The notes: a model not told the origin generated them from the letters alone. A stretch of DNA of 58,652 nt from an uncultured Mediterraneibacter sp. (GCF_934330165.1 NZ_CAKRGI010000014.1:1-58652); one strand, 5' to 3'; positions 1 to 8,214 are shown, numbered from the stretch's first letter. Made by a program: numbers and translations.

Positions 1-165
1 TGCGTCCGCCTGACCTGCCCCGCGGAACCTCGATTCCGCTTCGCTTCATCTCGGTCGCGGGCGGCCTGCCCTTCTTCCGGTACAGGTTTTCTGAATGCGT
101 CCGCCTGACCTGCCCCGCGGAACCTCGATTCCGCTTCGCTTCATCTCGGTCGCGGGCGGCCTGCC
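1..165. repeat. GC-rich 70-bp tandem direct repeat
   Basis: Positions 1-70 and 96-165 are identical 70-base copies separated by a 25-base spacer. The composition is much richer in G and C than the neighbouring AT-rich DNA. No credible ribosome binding site or reading frame with recognisable protein character is seen. The first copy begins exactly at the window edge, so the array may continue outside. I do not recognise the element; it could be an accessory-element end or a repeat cluster. Confidence 0.85.
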
Positions 166-168
166 TAT

Positions 169-225
169 ACCCTGGCAACTCTCTGTCTGCTCACGCAAGC
201 GTGGCAGCCAATGAGTTGTCAGGGT
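169..225. repeat. 13-bp inverted repeat (hairpin)
   Basis: The arms at 169-181 (ACCCTGGCAACTC) and 213-225 (GAGTTGTCAGGGT) are complementary with a single G-T type exception, around a 31-base loop. There is no T-tract on either side, so this is not an obvious terminator. It directly follows the 70-bp direct repeats and may belong to the same element. Confidence 0.6.
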
Positions 226-250
226 GCAGGTCAGGCTTTAATACGCGAAA

Positions 251-273
251 ACAGTCCGCATAAGGCGGACTGT
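251..273. repeat. Perfect 9-bp hairpin
   Basis: ACAGTCCGC at 251-259 and GCGGACTGT at 265-273 form a perfect stem with a 5-base loop. No poly-T follows on either strand, so termination function is doubtful. It lies just beyond the stop codon of the gene remnant at 295-411 (minus strand). Confidence 0.55.
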
Positions 274-294
274 CAATCTATCGTAACAATCCTC

Positions 295-411
295 TTATTG
301 TTCGAGTAACTCGCTCAGGTTGGCACCTTCCTTTATAATGTGGGGTTGCCGCAGCTTCTTAGATCCTTTGTATCTCCACTGCTCTGAATAAGAGAAAGTT
401 TCTTTATTTAA
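295..411 (-). pseudogene. Orphan 3' coding remnant, unknown family
   Basis: The minus strand carries an open frame of 38 codons ending in TAA, with normal-looking, charged composition and a C-terminus reading GANLSELLEQ. The upstream boundary is an in-frame stop, and there is no start codon or ribosome binding site. I infer a leftover C-terminal end of a larger gene, possibly from a mobile element given the adjacent repeats, but cannot name the family. It could also be a chance open frame. Confidence 0.25.
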
Positions 412-487
412 TTAGTATTTCTTTTAGTTCCGTATCAGACTATACAATGCATTGTCTATTATGTCAATATAGTTTAGAAAAGTTTCA
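412..487. other. AT-rich spacer, nothing recognised
   Basis: Short AT-rich stretch between the remnant and the stop codon of the AlbA_2-type gene. No hairpin with T-tract or promoter could be assigned. Confidence 0.4.
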
Positions 488-2008
488 TTATATTCTCTTA
501 TCTATAACTTCCCAATAACCATACTTTGGTGATCCATGTCGGACAAGCATCCCCCGGTCTTTTAATTTTTTGATATTCGCTTCTATATTTCGTCTCGCTA
601 CTCCGATTTCTTTTGCAAGTTCATTCGCTGACAACTGCCTGTTCAGCAAAAGAAGTTCAAGAATCTTGTATTGCGTTGGATTTAACTTCCTTTTTCCATA
701 GATTGCTGATACTTCTCTTACCTGGTTTTTATATTTTACTTCTTCTCCGATGCTTTTGCCTCTATCTCCGATGATTTCCCATTTTTCTCCGATGGTTTCA
801 TCGTTATTTCCGATGGTACTCCAGCCTTCTCCGATGCTTTTATCCACCAGATCGCCCTTGCGGAATAACTCTACCCGGAACATATTATCAAACACACTCA
901 CCCTCGGCTTTGGAAGTCCATATTCTTTTGCAGCATTAAAAATTCTTTTCATTCCGCTTCCCCATGCCTCAACAAGTCCCATTTGACTGAAAATATTGGC
1001 AATTCCTCTATTTCTTATTTTGGAATGACCATTCATAATCTCTTCATATGTCAGACCGTTATACAATCCTCCGGGTGATGTCACTTCCAGGCGATCATCA
1101 TAAATGGCAACCTGAATACAGGATTCCTCCAAAAAATTACGATGACAATGTGCATTAATAATCATTTCTCTGATCGCATCTGTCGGGAGTTCATATTTTT
1201 CTTTCCTCACCAATCCTTCTATTGTCGCTCCTAGTCTTATATTTCTCAGGACAAACTCTACTGCTTTTTCGATCTGACTATATACTGGTCCTGTAAATTC
1301 TCTTTTATCCAAAAATACAGCTCTGTCTTTTCCTTTAAATACCGCACATTGAGTTTTTGAAAATGGAAAATAGTCTGACGTCAACAGGGCATACGCATTC
1401 GTTGCTGATAATTGATCCTCCTTCTGCTTCAGGATCTTCCAATTAATAAGCTGCTCTTTCTTCACAGGATTTTCTGTCATTCCCGCCTTTCGACGGAATT
1501 TTTCAATATCCTTACAAAGCTTTTCTATTGCTTCATCTGTCACGATATATCCCACACATATAAGTTCATCCCAGGAAATCCTCGCACCTTCCATTTCCAG
1601 TTCTTTTATTTTTTCTGGAAATGCCTGTCTTGATGTGCCGGCTACACGTAGATATGTTCCACTTTCTTTTCCCTTTGATTTCAGATAATAAGGTCTGTTC
1701 TTCCCTGCTTCTACACTCACTACAATTACTGTCTTCCCATCTACAGTCAACGGTTCGATATCAGGAATAATCTGCGGTACACATGAATCTGATACTGCAT
1801 TAGCTATCCCATCCATCACCTGAAATAATTCAGCATTTTTAATCCCCACAATCTCAAGGGTCTGATCATCCACACCTACAATCAGCTTTCCACCCTGGGT
1901 ATTTGCAAATGCAACGATTGTCTTCATATATTTTTCACTTTTATCTGGCAAAGTAGATTTATATTCTATATTTTGCGATTCACCGGAAAATAGTACATTT
2001 TCTGACAT
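488..2008 (-). CDS. AlbA_2 (Schlafen-like) / HATPase_c_4 / winged-helix regulator
   Basis: About 506 residues. The N-terminal part carries the AlbA_2/Schlafen signature (E-x-IEYKSTL, then AFANTQGGKLIVGVDD). A RecG-like HATPase_c_4 module with REMIINAHCHRNF follows at roughly residues 280-385. A C-terminal winged helix (LSANELAKEIGVARRNIEANI) completes it. Members of this family are mostly annotated as putative transcriptional regulators; targets are unknown. Between the ATPase-like module and the winged helix lie five consecutive 7-residue repeats of the form xxIGxxx, encoded by 21-bp units around 740-850. I chose the ATG at 2008 because GGAG lies just upstream; the longer start at 2029 has no such site. 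It follows the Rpn gene on the same strand with a 32-base gap, so the two are probably cotranscribed. Confidence 0.8.
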   Translation of the reverse strand: MSENVLFSGESQNIEYKSTLPDKSEKYMKTIVAFANTQGGKLIVGVDDQTLEIVGIKNAELFQVMDGIANAVSDSCVPQIIPDIEPLTVDGKTVIVVSVEAGKNRPYYLKSKGKESGTYLRVAGTSRQAFPEKIKELEMEGARISWDELICVGYIVTDEAIEKLCKDIEKFRRKAGMTENPVKKEQLINWKILKQKEDQLSATNAYALLTSDYFPFSKTQCAVFKGKDRAVFLDKREFTGPVYSQIEKAVEFVLRNIRLGATIEGLVRKEKYELPTDAIREMIINAHCHRNFLEESCIQVAIYDDRLEVTSPGGLYNGLTYEEIMNGHSKIRNRGIANIFSQMGLVEAWGSGMKRIFNAAKEYGLPKPRVSVFDNMFRVELFRKGDLVDKSIGEGWSTIGNNDETIGEKWEIIGDRGKSIGEEVKYKNQVREVSAIYGKRKLNPTQYKILELLLLNRQLSANELAKEIGVARRNIEANIKKLKDRGMLVRHGSPKYGYWEVIDKRI

Positions 2009-2040
2009 CCCGTCACTCCGCTCTTTCATATTCTATTCCG

Positions 2041-3048
2041 TTACTCATTTTTCTTCATCCGTTCCAGTTCTTTTTTTAGTCGCTCAACTTCTTTTTCTGC
2101 TGTATCCGCCCGGTGCTTCTCCGTATCTGCTCTTTTTTTCTCAGCGACCAGTTCTTCTCCCATTTCATCGATCATTAGTTTTACCGTATTACGATCAAGG
2201 ATCTCCAGTTCTTTTGAAAACATCTCCATCATCCCTTCCATATTCAGGCAGAGACTATATAGTTCCTCATAGATTTTCCGAAAATCTGGATTCTTTTTCA
2301 GCAATTTCTCAATCATATCAGGATCATCCTGACTGAGGAATACAAGCCACTCTTCCAGTCTGGTTTCTATCTCTCTTTCTTCATTTTGAATGAGGTCACT
2401 AAAAATGTCAAGGCAAATGAATGTATATTCCTGCAGCAAATTAATTGCCATGCCGCTATCACATTTTTGCTCGCTGTGATGAATATAAATTTCTTTTGAA
2501 AAGCTTTTAAACTCAGACCCGCTTTTCTCAAATAGAACAATCGTATAGACCTTTTGGATTTTTTTATAAGTAAATGCCGGTCCGAGTTCTTCGCGGATCC
2601 GTTTATACTGTCTCAATAATAAATCGGAAGAATAGCAGGCACTTCGCTGCCCCGGAAATAAATATCCAACCTTTTGAATTTCCACATTTGCAATACTTCC
2701 ATCTTCAAACTGCACCACCATATCCATAATCAAAAGAGAACTCTCAGCAGCAATCCGGGCAGATTCATTTGGCAGCACTTTTAAAATTTCAACTCTTTTC
2801 CCAAGTATTTCTGACAGAAAATCATTCAGCCGTTCCGGTCGGGTATCCGGGTTCATAATTACTTTAAAGTAAGTATCATACAATAATTTTACCCCTTTAA
2901 CCCCTGTACATATTTCGAGATACTCCTGCTGGTATTTTTCCTTCCAGCCGCAGAATGTATCCCATAGTTTTTTATTTCCGCGAAGTTCTTCAAGCACCGC
3001 TCCTTTCGTACGGATCATCGGGAAATACTTTTGTAGTTTATTTTTCAT
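2041..3048 (-). CDS. Rpn family PD-(D/E)XK nuclease / putative transposase
   Basis: About 335 residues. The central section has the features of the Rpn/TIGR01784 type: YFKVIMNPDTRPERLNDFL, then IMDMVVQFEDGSIANVEIQK, where D...E-x-Q fits a PD-(D/E)XK core. The tail is a charged coiled coil (AEKKRADTEKHRADTAEKE), a region that often varies in this family. Known Rpn proteins are DNA nucleases that promote recombination, and they are often labelled transposases. The start at 3048 was picked because AAAGGA sits at normal distance; an ATG two codons earlier (3054) is also possible. A second, unrelated-sequence Rpn lies at 41211-42203. Unlike that copy, this one has no large palindromic repeats around it. 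Confidence 0.8.
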   Translation of the reverse strand: MKNKLQKYFPMIRTKGAVLEELRGNKKLWDTFCGWKEKYQQEYLEICTGVKGVKLLYDTYFKVIMNPDTRPERLNDFLSEILGKRVEILKVLPNESARIAAESSLLIMDMVVQFEDGSIANVEIQKVGYLFPGQRSACYSSDLLLRQYKRIREELGPAFTYKKIQKVYTIVLFEKSGSEFKSFSKEIYIHHSEQKCDSGMAINLLQEYTFICLDIFSDLIQNEEREIETRLEEWLVFLSQDDPDMIEKLLKKNPDFRKIYEELYSLCLNMEGMMEMFSKELEILDRNTVKLMIDEMGEELVAEKKRADTEKHRADTAEKEVERLKKELERMKKNE

Positions 3049-3269
3049 AGGCATATCCTTTCTTTCAGTAAATTTTTTCTTTGCGTTCCTTTGGATCGAT
3101 GCTTTGAATAAAAGCTGTTGATCATTTTCTGAATTCAGATACTCCACGGATCGGAGTAGTTATAGAATACTGAAAGGATAACAGGATTACAATGTGTTTT
3201 TTGTTGGTAACTTAATTTTTTTGTTCATAAGAATGTGAATAACATTTATTGAAGATTGATTATCTTAAA

Positions 3270-4448
3270 TTAATACATTTCAGGCAATAAAAAAGTGCCG
3301 GATACTCTGCCTGCACCTGCCCGCCACAGCCGGTACACCTGCTCTGCCGTATCTGCCAGGTTTCTCTTTGCATTTTCATTTTTCATGGCTTCTTCCATTG
3401 TAATCACATTTCGCAGGATTGGGAAAAATGCATCGATTCCATGGTCATTGCATTTTTCTGCATCCGCTCCTGCCGCCCCGGTAAATGCAATCACCGTCTT
3501 TTCGTATTTCTTTGCAAGTCCGGCTACTCCTACCGGTGCTTTTCCCATGGCGGTCTGTCCGTCCATCTGTCCTTCTCCGGTAATCACCAGGTCTGCTTCT
3601 CTGATATACTCTTCCAGCCGGGTTTCTTCTAAAATAATCCTGATCCCTGACTCTAAAACTGCATCGGTAAATGTCAGAAATGCAAATCCCAGTCCTCCGG
3701 CTGCCCCGGTTCCTGCCTGCTGCGGATCTGCTTTCGGGAATTTTTTTCCTGCCAGTGCCGCATAATTTTCCAGCCATTGATCCATCTCCATGATCATGGA
3801 CGGAGTTGCCCCTTTCTGCGGACCAAAGACAGCACTGCACCCCTGCTCACCGCACAGGCTGTTCGTTACATCACACGCTATACGGAATCTGCACTCCTTT
3901 AATTCCGGCAGAACATGCGTCTCCGTGATCGTTTCTAAAACTTTCAGCCCTCTCGCTCCGAAGGGAATCTGGTTTCCATTTTTATCGAGGAATCCGTATC
4001 CAAGTGCCTGCAGCATCCCTGATCCACCATCATTGGTTGCACTTCCACCAATGCCGATAATGAATCGCCTGCAGCCTTTTTTGATGGCATCCCGGATCAC
4101 TTCACCGACACCATACGTTGTCGTATAGAGCGGATTTCTTTTTTCATCCGGAACTAATGTGATCCCTGCCGCACCTGCCATCTCAATCACAGCCGTCCCG
4201 GATGACTCAATGATTCCATATTCGCATATGACCGGTGTTCCCAGCGGTCCTGTTACCTGTACCTGCTGTCTGCTCCCGTTCATTCCCGACGTCAGTGCTT
4301 CTACCGTTCCTTCACCACCATCTGCCAGCGGTCTTACGAGTACTTCTGCCCCGGCATCTGCCCTGTGGATTCCTTCTGCCACAGCCCTTCCGGCCTCCAT
4401 GGATGTCATACTGCCTTTAAACGAATCTATCGCTGTTACAATTTTCAT
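3270..4448 (-). CDS. glxK: Glycerate kinase (GlxK/GckA type)
   Basis: 392 residues from the ATG at 4448. The start MKIVTAIDSFKGSMTS, LADGGEGT near residue 46 and GIGGSATNDGGSGM are diagnostic of the glycerate kinase family, which phosphorylates glycerate using ATP in the cytoplasm. The start overlaps the stop of the upstream thiE gene as ATGA, implying translational coupling. This makes it the last gene of the thiamine-thiazole operon, an unusual partner. The final 15 or so residues appear to be an add-on: their DNA (3287-3316) forms a GC hairpin followed by six Ts on the coding strand, so an intrinsic terminator sits inside the 3' end. The upstream in-frame start at 4535 is rejected because it would lie inside thiE. 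Confidence 0.93.
   Translation of the reverse strand: MKIVTAIDSFKGSMTSMEAGRAVAEGIHRADAGAEVLVRPLADGGEGTVEALTSGMNGSRQQVQVTGPLGTPVICEYGIIESSGTAVIEMAGAAGITLVPDEKRNPLYTTTYGVGEVIRDAIKKGCRRFIIGIGGSATNDGGSGMLQALGYGFLDKNGNQIPFGARGLKVLETITETHVLPELKECRFRIACDVTNSLCGEQGCSAVFGPQKGATPSMIMEMDQWLENYAALAGKKFPKADPQQAGTGAAGGLGFAFLTFTDAVLESGIRIILEETRLEEYIREADLVITGEGQMDGQTAMGKAPVGVAGLAKKYEKTVIAFTGAAGADAEKCNDHGIDAFFPILRNVITMEEAMKNENAKRNLADTAEQVYRLWRAGAGRVSGTFLLPEMY
3287..3316 (-). terminator. Intrinsic terminator inside the 3' end of the glycerate kinase gene
   Basis: Read on the minus strand, GTGCAGG and CCGGCAC pair (one mismatch) around an 8-base loop and are followed directly by TTTTTT. It probably ends the thi operon transcript, although it lies about 20 bases before the stop codon. 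Confidence 0.6.
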
Positions 4449-5089
4449 TCTGCTTTTCCTTCCTCTTCTGACAGCGTCATCATTCCTGACATAATGCAGC
4501 CACCCTTTGCTCCGGCTTTGGCGAGTTCTTTCCACTGCTCCGGCTCAAAATGGATCCCACCGATCCCATAGACCGGCAGCCTCACTGCATCACAGACTTC
4601 TTTCAAAAATCTGATTCCCCTTGGAGGAACGCCTTTCTTACAATCCGTCGCATAAATATGGCCTGCCACCAGATAAGATGCTCCCAGCTTTTCTGCTTCA
4701 ACCGCTTCTTCCACCGAATGAACGGAAGTCCCTATCTGATAAAATACTCTGCTGTCCTGGTTTTTCTCCTGTATCACGGCCTGATCCACCAACTGTCTCA
4801 GCACAGGCAGTGGGAGATGAATCTGGTTACAGTTTAATTTTACCGCAATCTGCCAGAAATTGTGAAGAATACATGGTACTTTATACATTTCACAGATTTT
4901 CATTACCTGTCCGGCCAGTTGTTCATACTCCGCTTCTGTCAGATCCTTTTCCCTTAAGATCAATGCTTTGGGATGCCATTCACATACTGCTTTGATCTGC
5001 TCAAGGAACGGTCTCTTACATAAATGCCGATTGCTGACTGCGATCACATTTTCGCAGTACTTCTTATATTCCTGACTCTCCTTATACAT
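4445..5089 (-). CDS. thiE: Thiamine phosphate synthase
   Basis: About 214 residues with the TIM-barrel ThiE/TenI pattern: LILREKDLTEAEYEQLA near the start, IHLPLPVLRQL, IGTSVHSVEEAVEAEKLGA (pyrophosphate-binding region), YLVAGHIYAT and PVYGIGGI. ThiE couples the thiazole phosphate and HMP pyrophosphate to make thiamine phosphate. TenI-like aminase/isomerase proteins share the fold, so ThiE versus TenI is not certain; position in a thiS-F-G-H operon supports ThiE. The gene overlaps the end of thiH. The ATG at 5089 is preferred, but a GTG at 5101 is possible and neither has a clear ribosome binding site, which fits coupling to thiH translation. Confidence 0.85.
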   Translation of the reverse strand: MYKESQEYKKYCENVIAVSNRHLCKRPFLEQIKAVCEWHPKALILREKDLTEAEYEQLAGQVMKICEMYKVPCILHNFWQIAVKLNCNQIHLPLPVLRQLVDQAVIQEKNQDSRVFYQIGTSVHSVEEAVEAEKLGASYLVAGHIYATDCKKGVPPRGIRFLKEVCDAVRLPVYGIGGIHFEPEQWKELAKAGAKGGCIMSGMMTLSEEEGKAE

Positions 5090-6290
5090 AGATATAATCA
5101 CTCATAACCGGCTGAAGATGATTTGTCAGCAGTGCATCATAAACTTCCTTCACTGACCGTCCATCGGAAATCTCAAACTGGTCATCGCCTTTCTCTTCAA
5201 TTTCTTCCACATGACTACCAATTCCTGTACTGACCCCTGCAGAAATTTTCGTCGCTGCAATCTGAACAAGATGATCTCTTACCCGTTCGCATTCCCTTGT
5301 CGAAACCGTAATGCTGGCAAACGGCATAAATAACCGGTATGCACAGACAACCTGCAGCAGCTGTCGTTCATGCACATCCATCGGATTGATCCGGTCATTA
5401 TTGATAATCGGGCGAAGTCTCGGACAGGAGAATGCAATCTCGGCATGGGGATATTTTCTTTGAAGAAGATATGCATGATATCCTGTCGCAAATGCATCTT
5501 TTCTGAAATCATCCAGTCCCAGCAAAGCACCGAACCCCACACCACGCATTCCGCCCATCAATGCACGCTCCTGTGCATTGACACGATACGGATAGATTCT
5601 TTTATGTCCTGCCAGATGCAGTGTCTCATATTTATCTGAATTATAAGTTTCCTGAAATACTGTCACATAATCTGCTCCACACTCATGCAGATAAGCATAC
5701 TCATCTGCATTGACCGGATAGATCTCAAGCCCGATTACTTTGAAATATCTTCTTGCGATCTTACATGCCTCTCCAATATATTCTACGTCTGATCTGCTCC
5801 GGCTCTCACCTGTCAGGATCAGAATTTCCTGCAGTCCCGTCGCTGCGATCGCCTGCATCTCTTTTTCGATTTCTTCTGCATTCAGCCTTGCTCTGTTGAT
5901 CTTGTTATGGCAGTTAAATCCACAGTAAATGCAATAGTTTTCACAGTAATTCGCAATGTAGATCGGAGTGAACATATAGACGCTGTTCCCGAAATGCTTT
6001 CTTGTCTCTACCTGTGCCGCCTGTGCGATTTCTTCCAGATACGGAAGGGCTGCCGGGGACAGAAGTGCCTGAAAATCCTCCGGTGTACGCTGTGAATGTG
6101 CCAATGCCCTTTTTACATCTGCTGCCGTATACTGATCATAATCATACGCATCCATTTCTGCCACAACCTGATCCAGTATTTCTGATCCAATGTCCTCCAT
6201 TCCCGGAAGGTATGTCATATGGTCGATCCGGTTTTTTTTCTGATCCTCCAGAATTTCCTTACTCAAAATACTCTCATTTGTATGTTCCAT
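5082..6290 (-). CDS. thiH: 2-iminoacetate synthase ThiH (radical SAM)
   Basis: 402 residues. The radical SAM cluster motif is visible as CENYCIYC (CxxxCxxC) at about residue 110. The C-terminal region YRLFMPFASITVSTRE matches the ThiH/BATS type. ThiH cleaves tyrosine to dehydroglycine and p-cresol, feeding ThiG in oxygen-independent thiazole synthesis, as expected in an anaerobe. It lies 11 bases after thiG and overlaps thiE. Length fits the family (about 370-470). Confidence 0.96.
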   Translation of the reverse strand: MEHTNESILSKEILEDQKKNRIDHMTYLPGMEDIGSEILDQVVAEMDAYDYDQYTAADVKRALAHSQRTPEDFQALLSPAALPYLEEIAQAAQVETRKHFGNSVYMFTPIYIANYCENYCIYCGFNCHNKINRARLNAEEIEKEMQAIAATGLQEILILTGESRSRSDVEYIGEACKIARRYFKVIGLEIYPVNADEYAYLHECGADYVTVFQETYNSDKYETLHLAGHKRIYPYRVNAQERALMGGMRGVGFGALLGLDDFRKDAFATGYHAYLLQRKYPHAEIAFSCPRLRPIINNDRINPMDVHERQLLQVVCAYRLFMPFASITVSTRECERVRDHLVQIAATKISAGVSTGIGSHVEEIEEKGDDQFEISDGRSVKEVYDALLTNHLQPVMSDYIYV

Positions 6291-6301
6291 TTTACTGCCT
6301 C

Positions 6302-7078
6302 CTAATCCTGAAGAAATCCAGTCAGTGGTGAGGACGCACTGCCGCCTCGCTCCATGGTTCTTCCCAGTCCTGAAAGATACGCATTTCTTCCTGCCTCAAT
6401 CGCTTTTTTGAAAGCTTCTGCCATCATCGGCACATCTCCGGCCGTTGCGATCGCTGTATTTGCCATCACGGCATCTGCTCCCATCTCCATTGCTTCACAT
6501 GCCTGAGATGGCCGCCCGATCCCTGCATCCACAATCACCGGAACCTCAATTTCATCAATCAGGATCTGAATAAACTCTTTCGTACTCAGTCCTTTATTGG
6601 AACCGATCGGTGCTCCCAGTGGCATTACGCATGCCGCACCTGCATCCGCCAAAGCTCTTGCCACATTCAGGTCAGGATACATATAGGGCATGACAACAAA
6701 TCCTTCTTTTGCCAGTATTTCCGTTGCTTTTATCGTTTCATGATTATCCGGCAGTAAATATTTTGAATCATGAACCACCTCGATCTTAACAAAATCTCCG
6801 CATCCTACTTCTCTTGAAAGTCTTGCGATCCGCACTGCCTCCTCTGCATTTCTTGCTCCTGATGTATTTGGCAGAAGTGTGACATTTTCCGGGATATAAT
6901 CCAGGATGTTGGCAAGCCCGCCCTCATTCGCCCGGCGGAGAGCCAGTGTGATGATCTGTGCATCTGCTTTTTCAATACAGGCTTTCACCAGTTCCAGTGA
7001 AAATTTTCCTGATCCTAAAATAAACCGGGAAGTAAATTCATGACCTCCCAAAATTAATTTGTCTTGTGCTGTCTTCAT
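6302..7078 (-). CDS. thiG: Thiazole synthase ThiG
   Basis: 258 residues, the usual ThiG length. [12 protein letters not shown] at the N-terminus, [37 protein letters not shown] (with the substrate-binding lysine in VKIEV) and [13 protein letters not shown] are all family hallmarks. ThiG condenses deoxyxylulose phosphate, dehydroglycine from ThiH and ThiS-thiocarboxylate sulfur into the thiazole ring. It is central in the operon, between thiF and thiH. Confidence 0.97.
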   Translation of the reverse strand: MKTAQDKLILGGHEFTSRFILGSGKFSLELVKACIEKADAQIITLALRRANEGGLANILDYIPENVTLLPNTSGARNAEEAVRIARLSREVGCGDFVKIEVVHDSKYLLPDNHETIKATEILAKEGFVVMPYMYPDLNVARALADAGAACVMPLGAPIGSNKGLSTKEFIQILIDEIEVPVIVDAGIGRPSQACEAMEMGADAVMANTAIATAGDVPMMAEAFKKAIEAGRNAYLSGLGRTMERGGSASSPLTGFLQD

Positions 7079-7110
7079 TTTTTAATTTCTCCTTCTTTTT
7101 TATTTTCTCT

Positions 7111-7746
7111 TTAAGCCTCTTCTTCCCCAAGAATCAGTCTCGTGATCATATTTGCCTCATGAGCGGCACAGACCGCAACTCTCGCTGCCATCAGTCCCCT
7201 GCCATATTCCGGTTCGCTTACCCGGTCACCACAGAGGTAAAAATTTTTCATCAGTCTCTGCGTCCGGATCGTATTACTGCTTCCATAACCTGCCATCCCG
7301 GTTGCAGAAACTAATTTCTTTTCCGGGAAATGTTCCAGTATCCCGTTGACCAGCATTGCCTTTGCCTCCGGTCTGTCGAAAGCTTCACAGACGATCGGTG
7401 CATCAGCAAAAAGTTCCTGTAAATTTTCTTCCGTCACCTTCACTGTATCTGTTCGGATCTCTAAATATGGATTGATTCGCTCCAGCAGAGATTTCAATGC
7501 ATCGGTTTTATACATTCCGATCTGATCGATAAAGTACTGCTGTCGGTTCAGATTGGTGATATCCACCACATCAAAATCAATCAGATGCAGATGCCCCACC
7601 CCGATCCTTGCCAGTGCAGATGCCACATTTGATCCAAGACCACCCAGACCTGCGATCGCCACATGACCTTCTGATAAAAGCTGCTGCTTTTCCGGTGAAT
7701 GCCGCTCATTCAATGCCTCTATGATTTCTTCTTTTGTCAATGTCAT
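7111..7746 (-). CDS. thiF: ThiS adenylyltransferase ThiF
   Basis: 211 residues, the short clostridial ThiF type. GLGGLGSNVASALARIG forms the nucleotide-binding loop, and DFDVVDITNLNRQQY is the conserved D...NLNRQ motif of E1-like enzymes. It activates the ThiS C-terminus as an acyl-adenylate before sulfur transfer. The start ATG lies two bases past the thiS stop codon, with GGAGG formed by the end of thiS itself, so the pair is tightly coupled. Confidence 0.95.
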   Translation of the reverse strand: MTLTKEEIIEALNERHSPEKQQLLSEGHVAIAGLGGLGSNVASALARIGVGHLHLIDFDVVDITNLNRQQYFIDQIGMYKTDALKSLLERINPYLEIRTDTVKVTEENLQELFADAPIVCEAFDRPEAKAMLVNGILEHFPEKKLVSATGMAGYGSSNTIRTQRLMKNFYLCGDRVSEPEYGRGLMAARVAVCAAHEANMITRLILGEEEA

Positions 7747-7748
7747 TT

Positions 7749-7946
7749 TCAGCCTCCTCCAACAAATGTCACGATTTCCATACTGTCACCATCTTTCAGA
7801 CGAGTCTCTGAGTATTCGTATTTTGGAAGGATCCCTCCATTTAACTCCACAGCGATCAGATTCATCCGATAACCATTTTCTTCAAGATAATCCGCAACCG
7901 TCTGCTCTTCCTGATCCTTTACTTCTTTTCCATTTACTGTAATCAT
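7749..7946 (-). CDS. thiS: Sulfur carrier protein ThiS
   Basis: 65 residues with a ubiquitin-like beta-grasp pattern, starting MITVNGKEV and ending DGDSMEIVTFVGGG. The terminal Gly-Gly is the residue pair adenylated by ThiF and thiocarboxylated. The ATG at 7946 is chosen because GGAGGAG precedes it at ideal spacing and the length matches the family; the longer frame reaching 8027 is upstream leader. It is the first gene of the thiazole operon. Confidence 0.95.
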   Translation of the reverse strand: MITVNGKEVKDQEEQTVADYLEENGYRMNLIAVELNGGILPKYEYSETRLKDGDSMEIVTFVGGG

Positions 7947-8027
7947 TTTCTCCTCCTTCTGCTCTTTCCTGCACCTCATCTTATGCGTCCCGCTGAAGAT
8001 CTTATATATGATCGAGATACTCATCAT

Positions 8028-8064
8028 GGTATATGAAAAAATCTACTGGATTTTTTCATATACC
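8028..8064. repeat. 37-bp perfect inverted repeat in the thiS leader
   Basis: A perfect 16-bp stem (GGTATATGAAAAAATC and its complement) encloses a 5-base loop. It lies in the thi operon leader, between the T-tract terminator hairpin (8072-8128) and the thiS start. It could be a very stable RNA stem or an operator for a dimeric protein. The central A6/T6 runs are not at its end, so it does not read as a typical terminator. Confidence 0.85.
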
Positions 8065-8071
8065 TGACAAC

Positions 8072-8128
8072 AAAAAAGAAGTCCACAAAGAACTACACCC
8101 GCGGTGGTGTACCCCTTCATGAACTTCT
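8072..8128 (-). terminator. Leader terminator hairpin upstream of thiS (attenuator candidate)
   Basis: On the minus strand AGAAGTTCA pairs with TGGACTTCT (one G-T and one G-C wobble pair position), with an inner hairpin TACACC/GGTGTA, followed by TTTTTT. The thi promoter is about 60 bases upstream and thiS 130 bases downstream. It can therefore act as an attenuator for thi, and also end read-through from the cobalamin operon whose last gene stops at 8247. I find no canonical TPP aptamer (no ACCUGA-type block following CUGAGA). Confidence 0.7.
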
Positions 8129-8185
8129 GCCCACTCTAAATCAGTATCTCTATTTATTTTCAATAAAATATTCTCAGCAAGATTT

Positions 8186-8214
8186 AGTATAAAAGACTTT
8201 CCTGAAAATGTCAA
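8186..8214 (-). promoter_or_regulatory. Sigma-70 type promoter of the thi operon
   Basis: Minus strand TTGACA at 8209-8214, 17-base spacer, TATACT at 8186-8191. It predicts a transcript start near 8179 and a leader of roughly 230 nt before thiS. The leader contains CTGAGA, an AAATC/GATTT closing stem, the T-tract hairpin and the 37-bp palindrome. Confidence 0.85.

Noticed and set aside
8072..8128. T-box antiterminator at thiS because of ACCACCGCGG
   Set aside because: The essential UGGN of the T-box bulge is missing and there is no Stem I with specifier loop upstream, unlike the genuine T-box at 23854-24141.
8040..8190. TPP riboswitch upstream of thiS, suggested by CTGAGA
   Set aside because: The rest of the thi-box (ACCTGA ... 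GCCAGCGTAGGGA type blocks) is missing at any reasonable distance, so the single hexamer is not enough.
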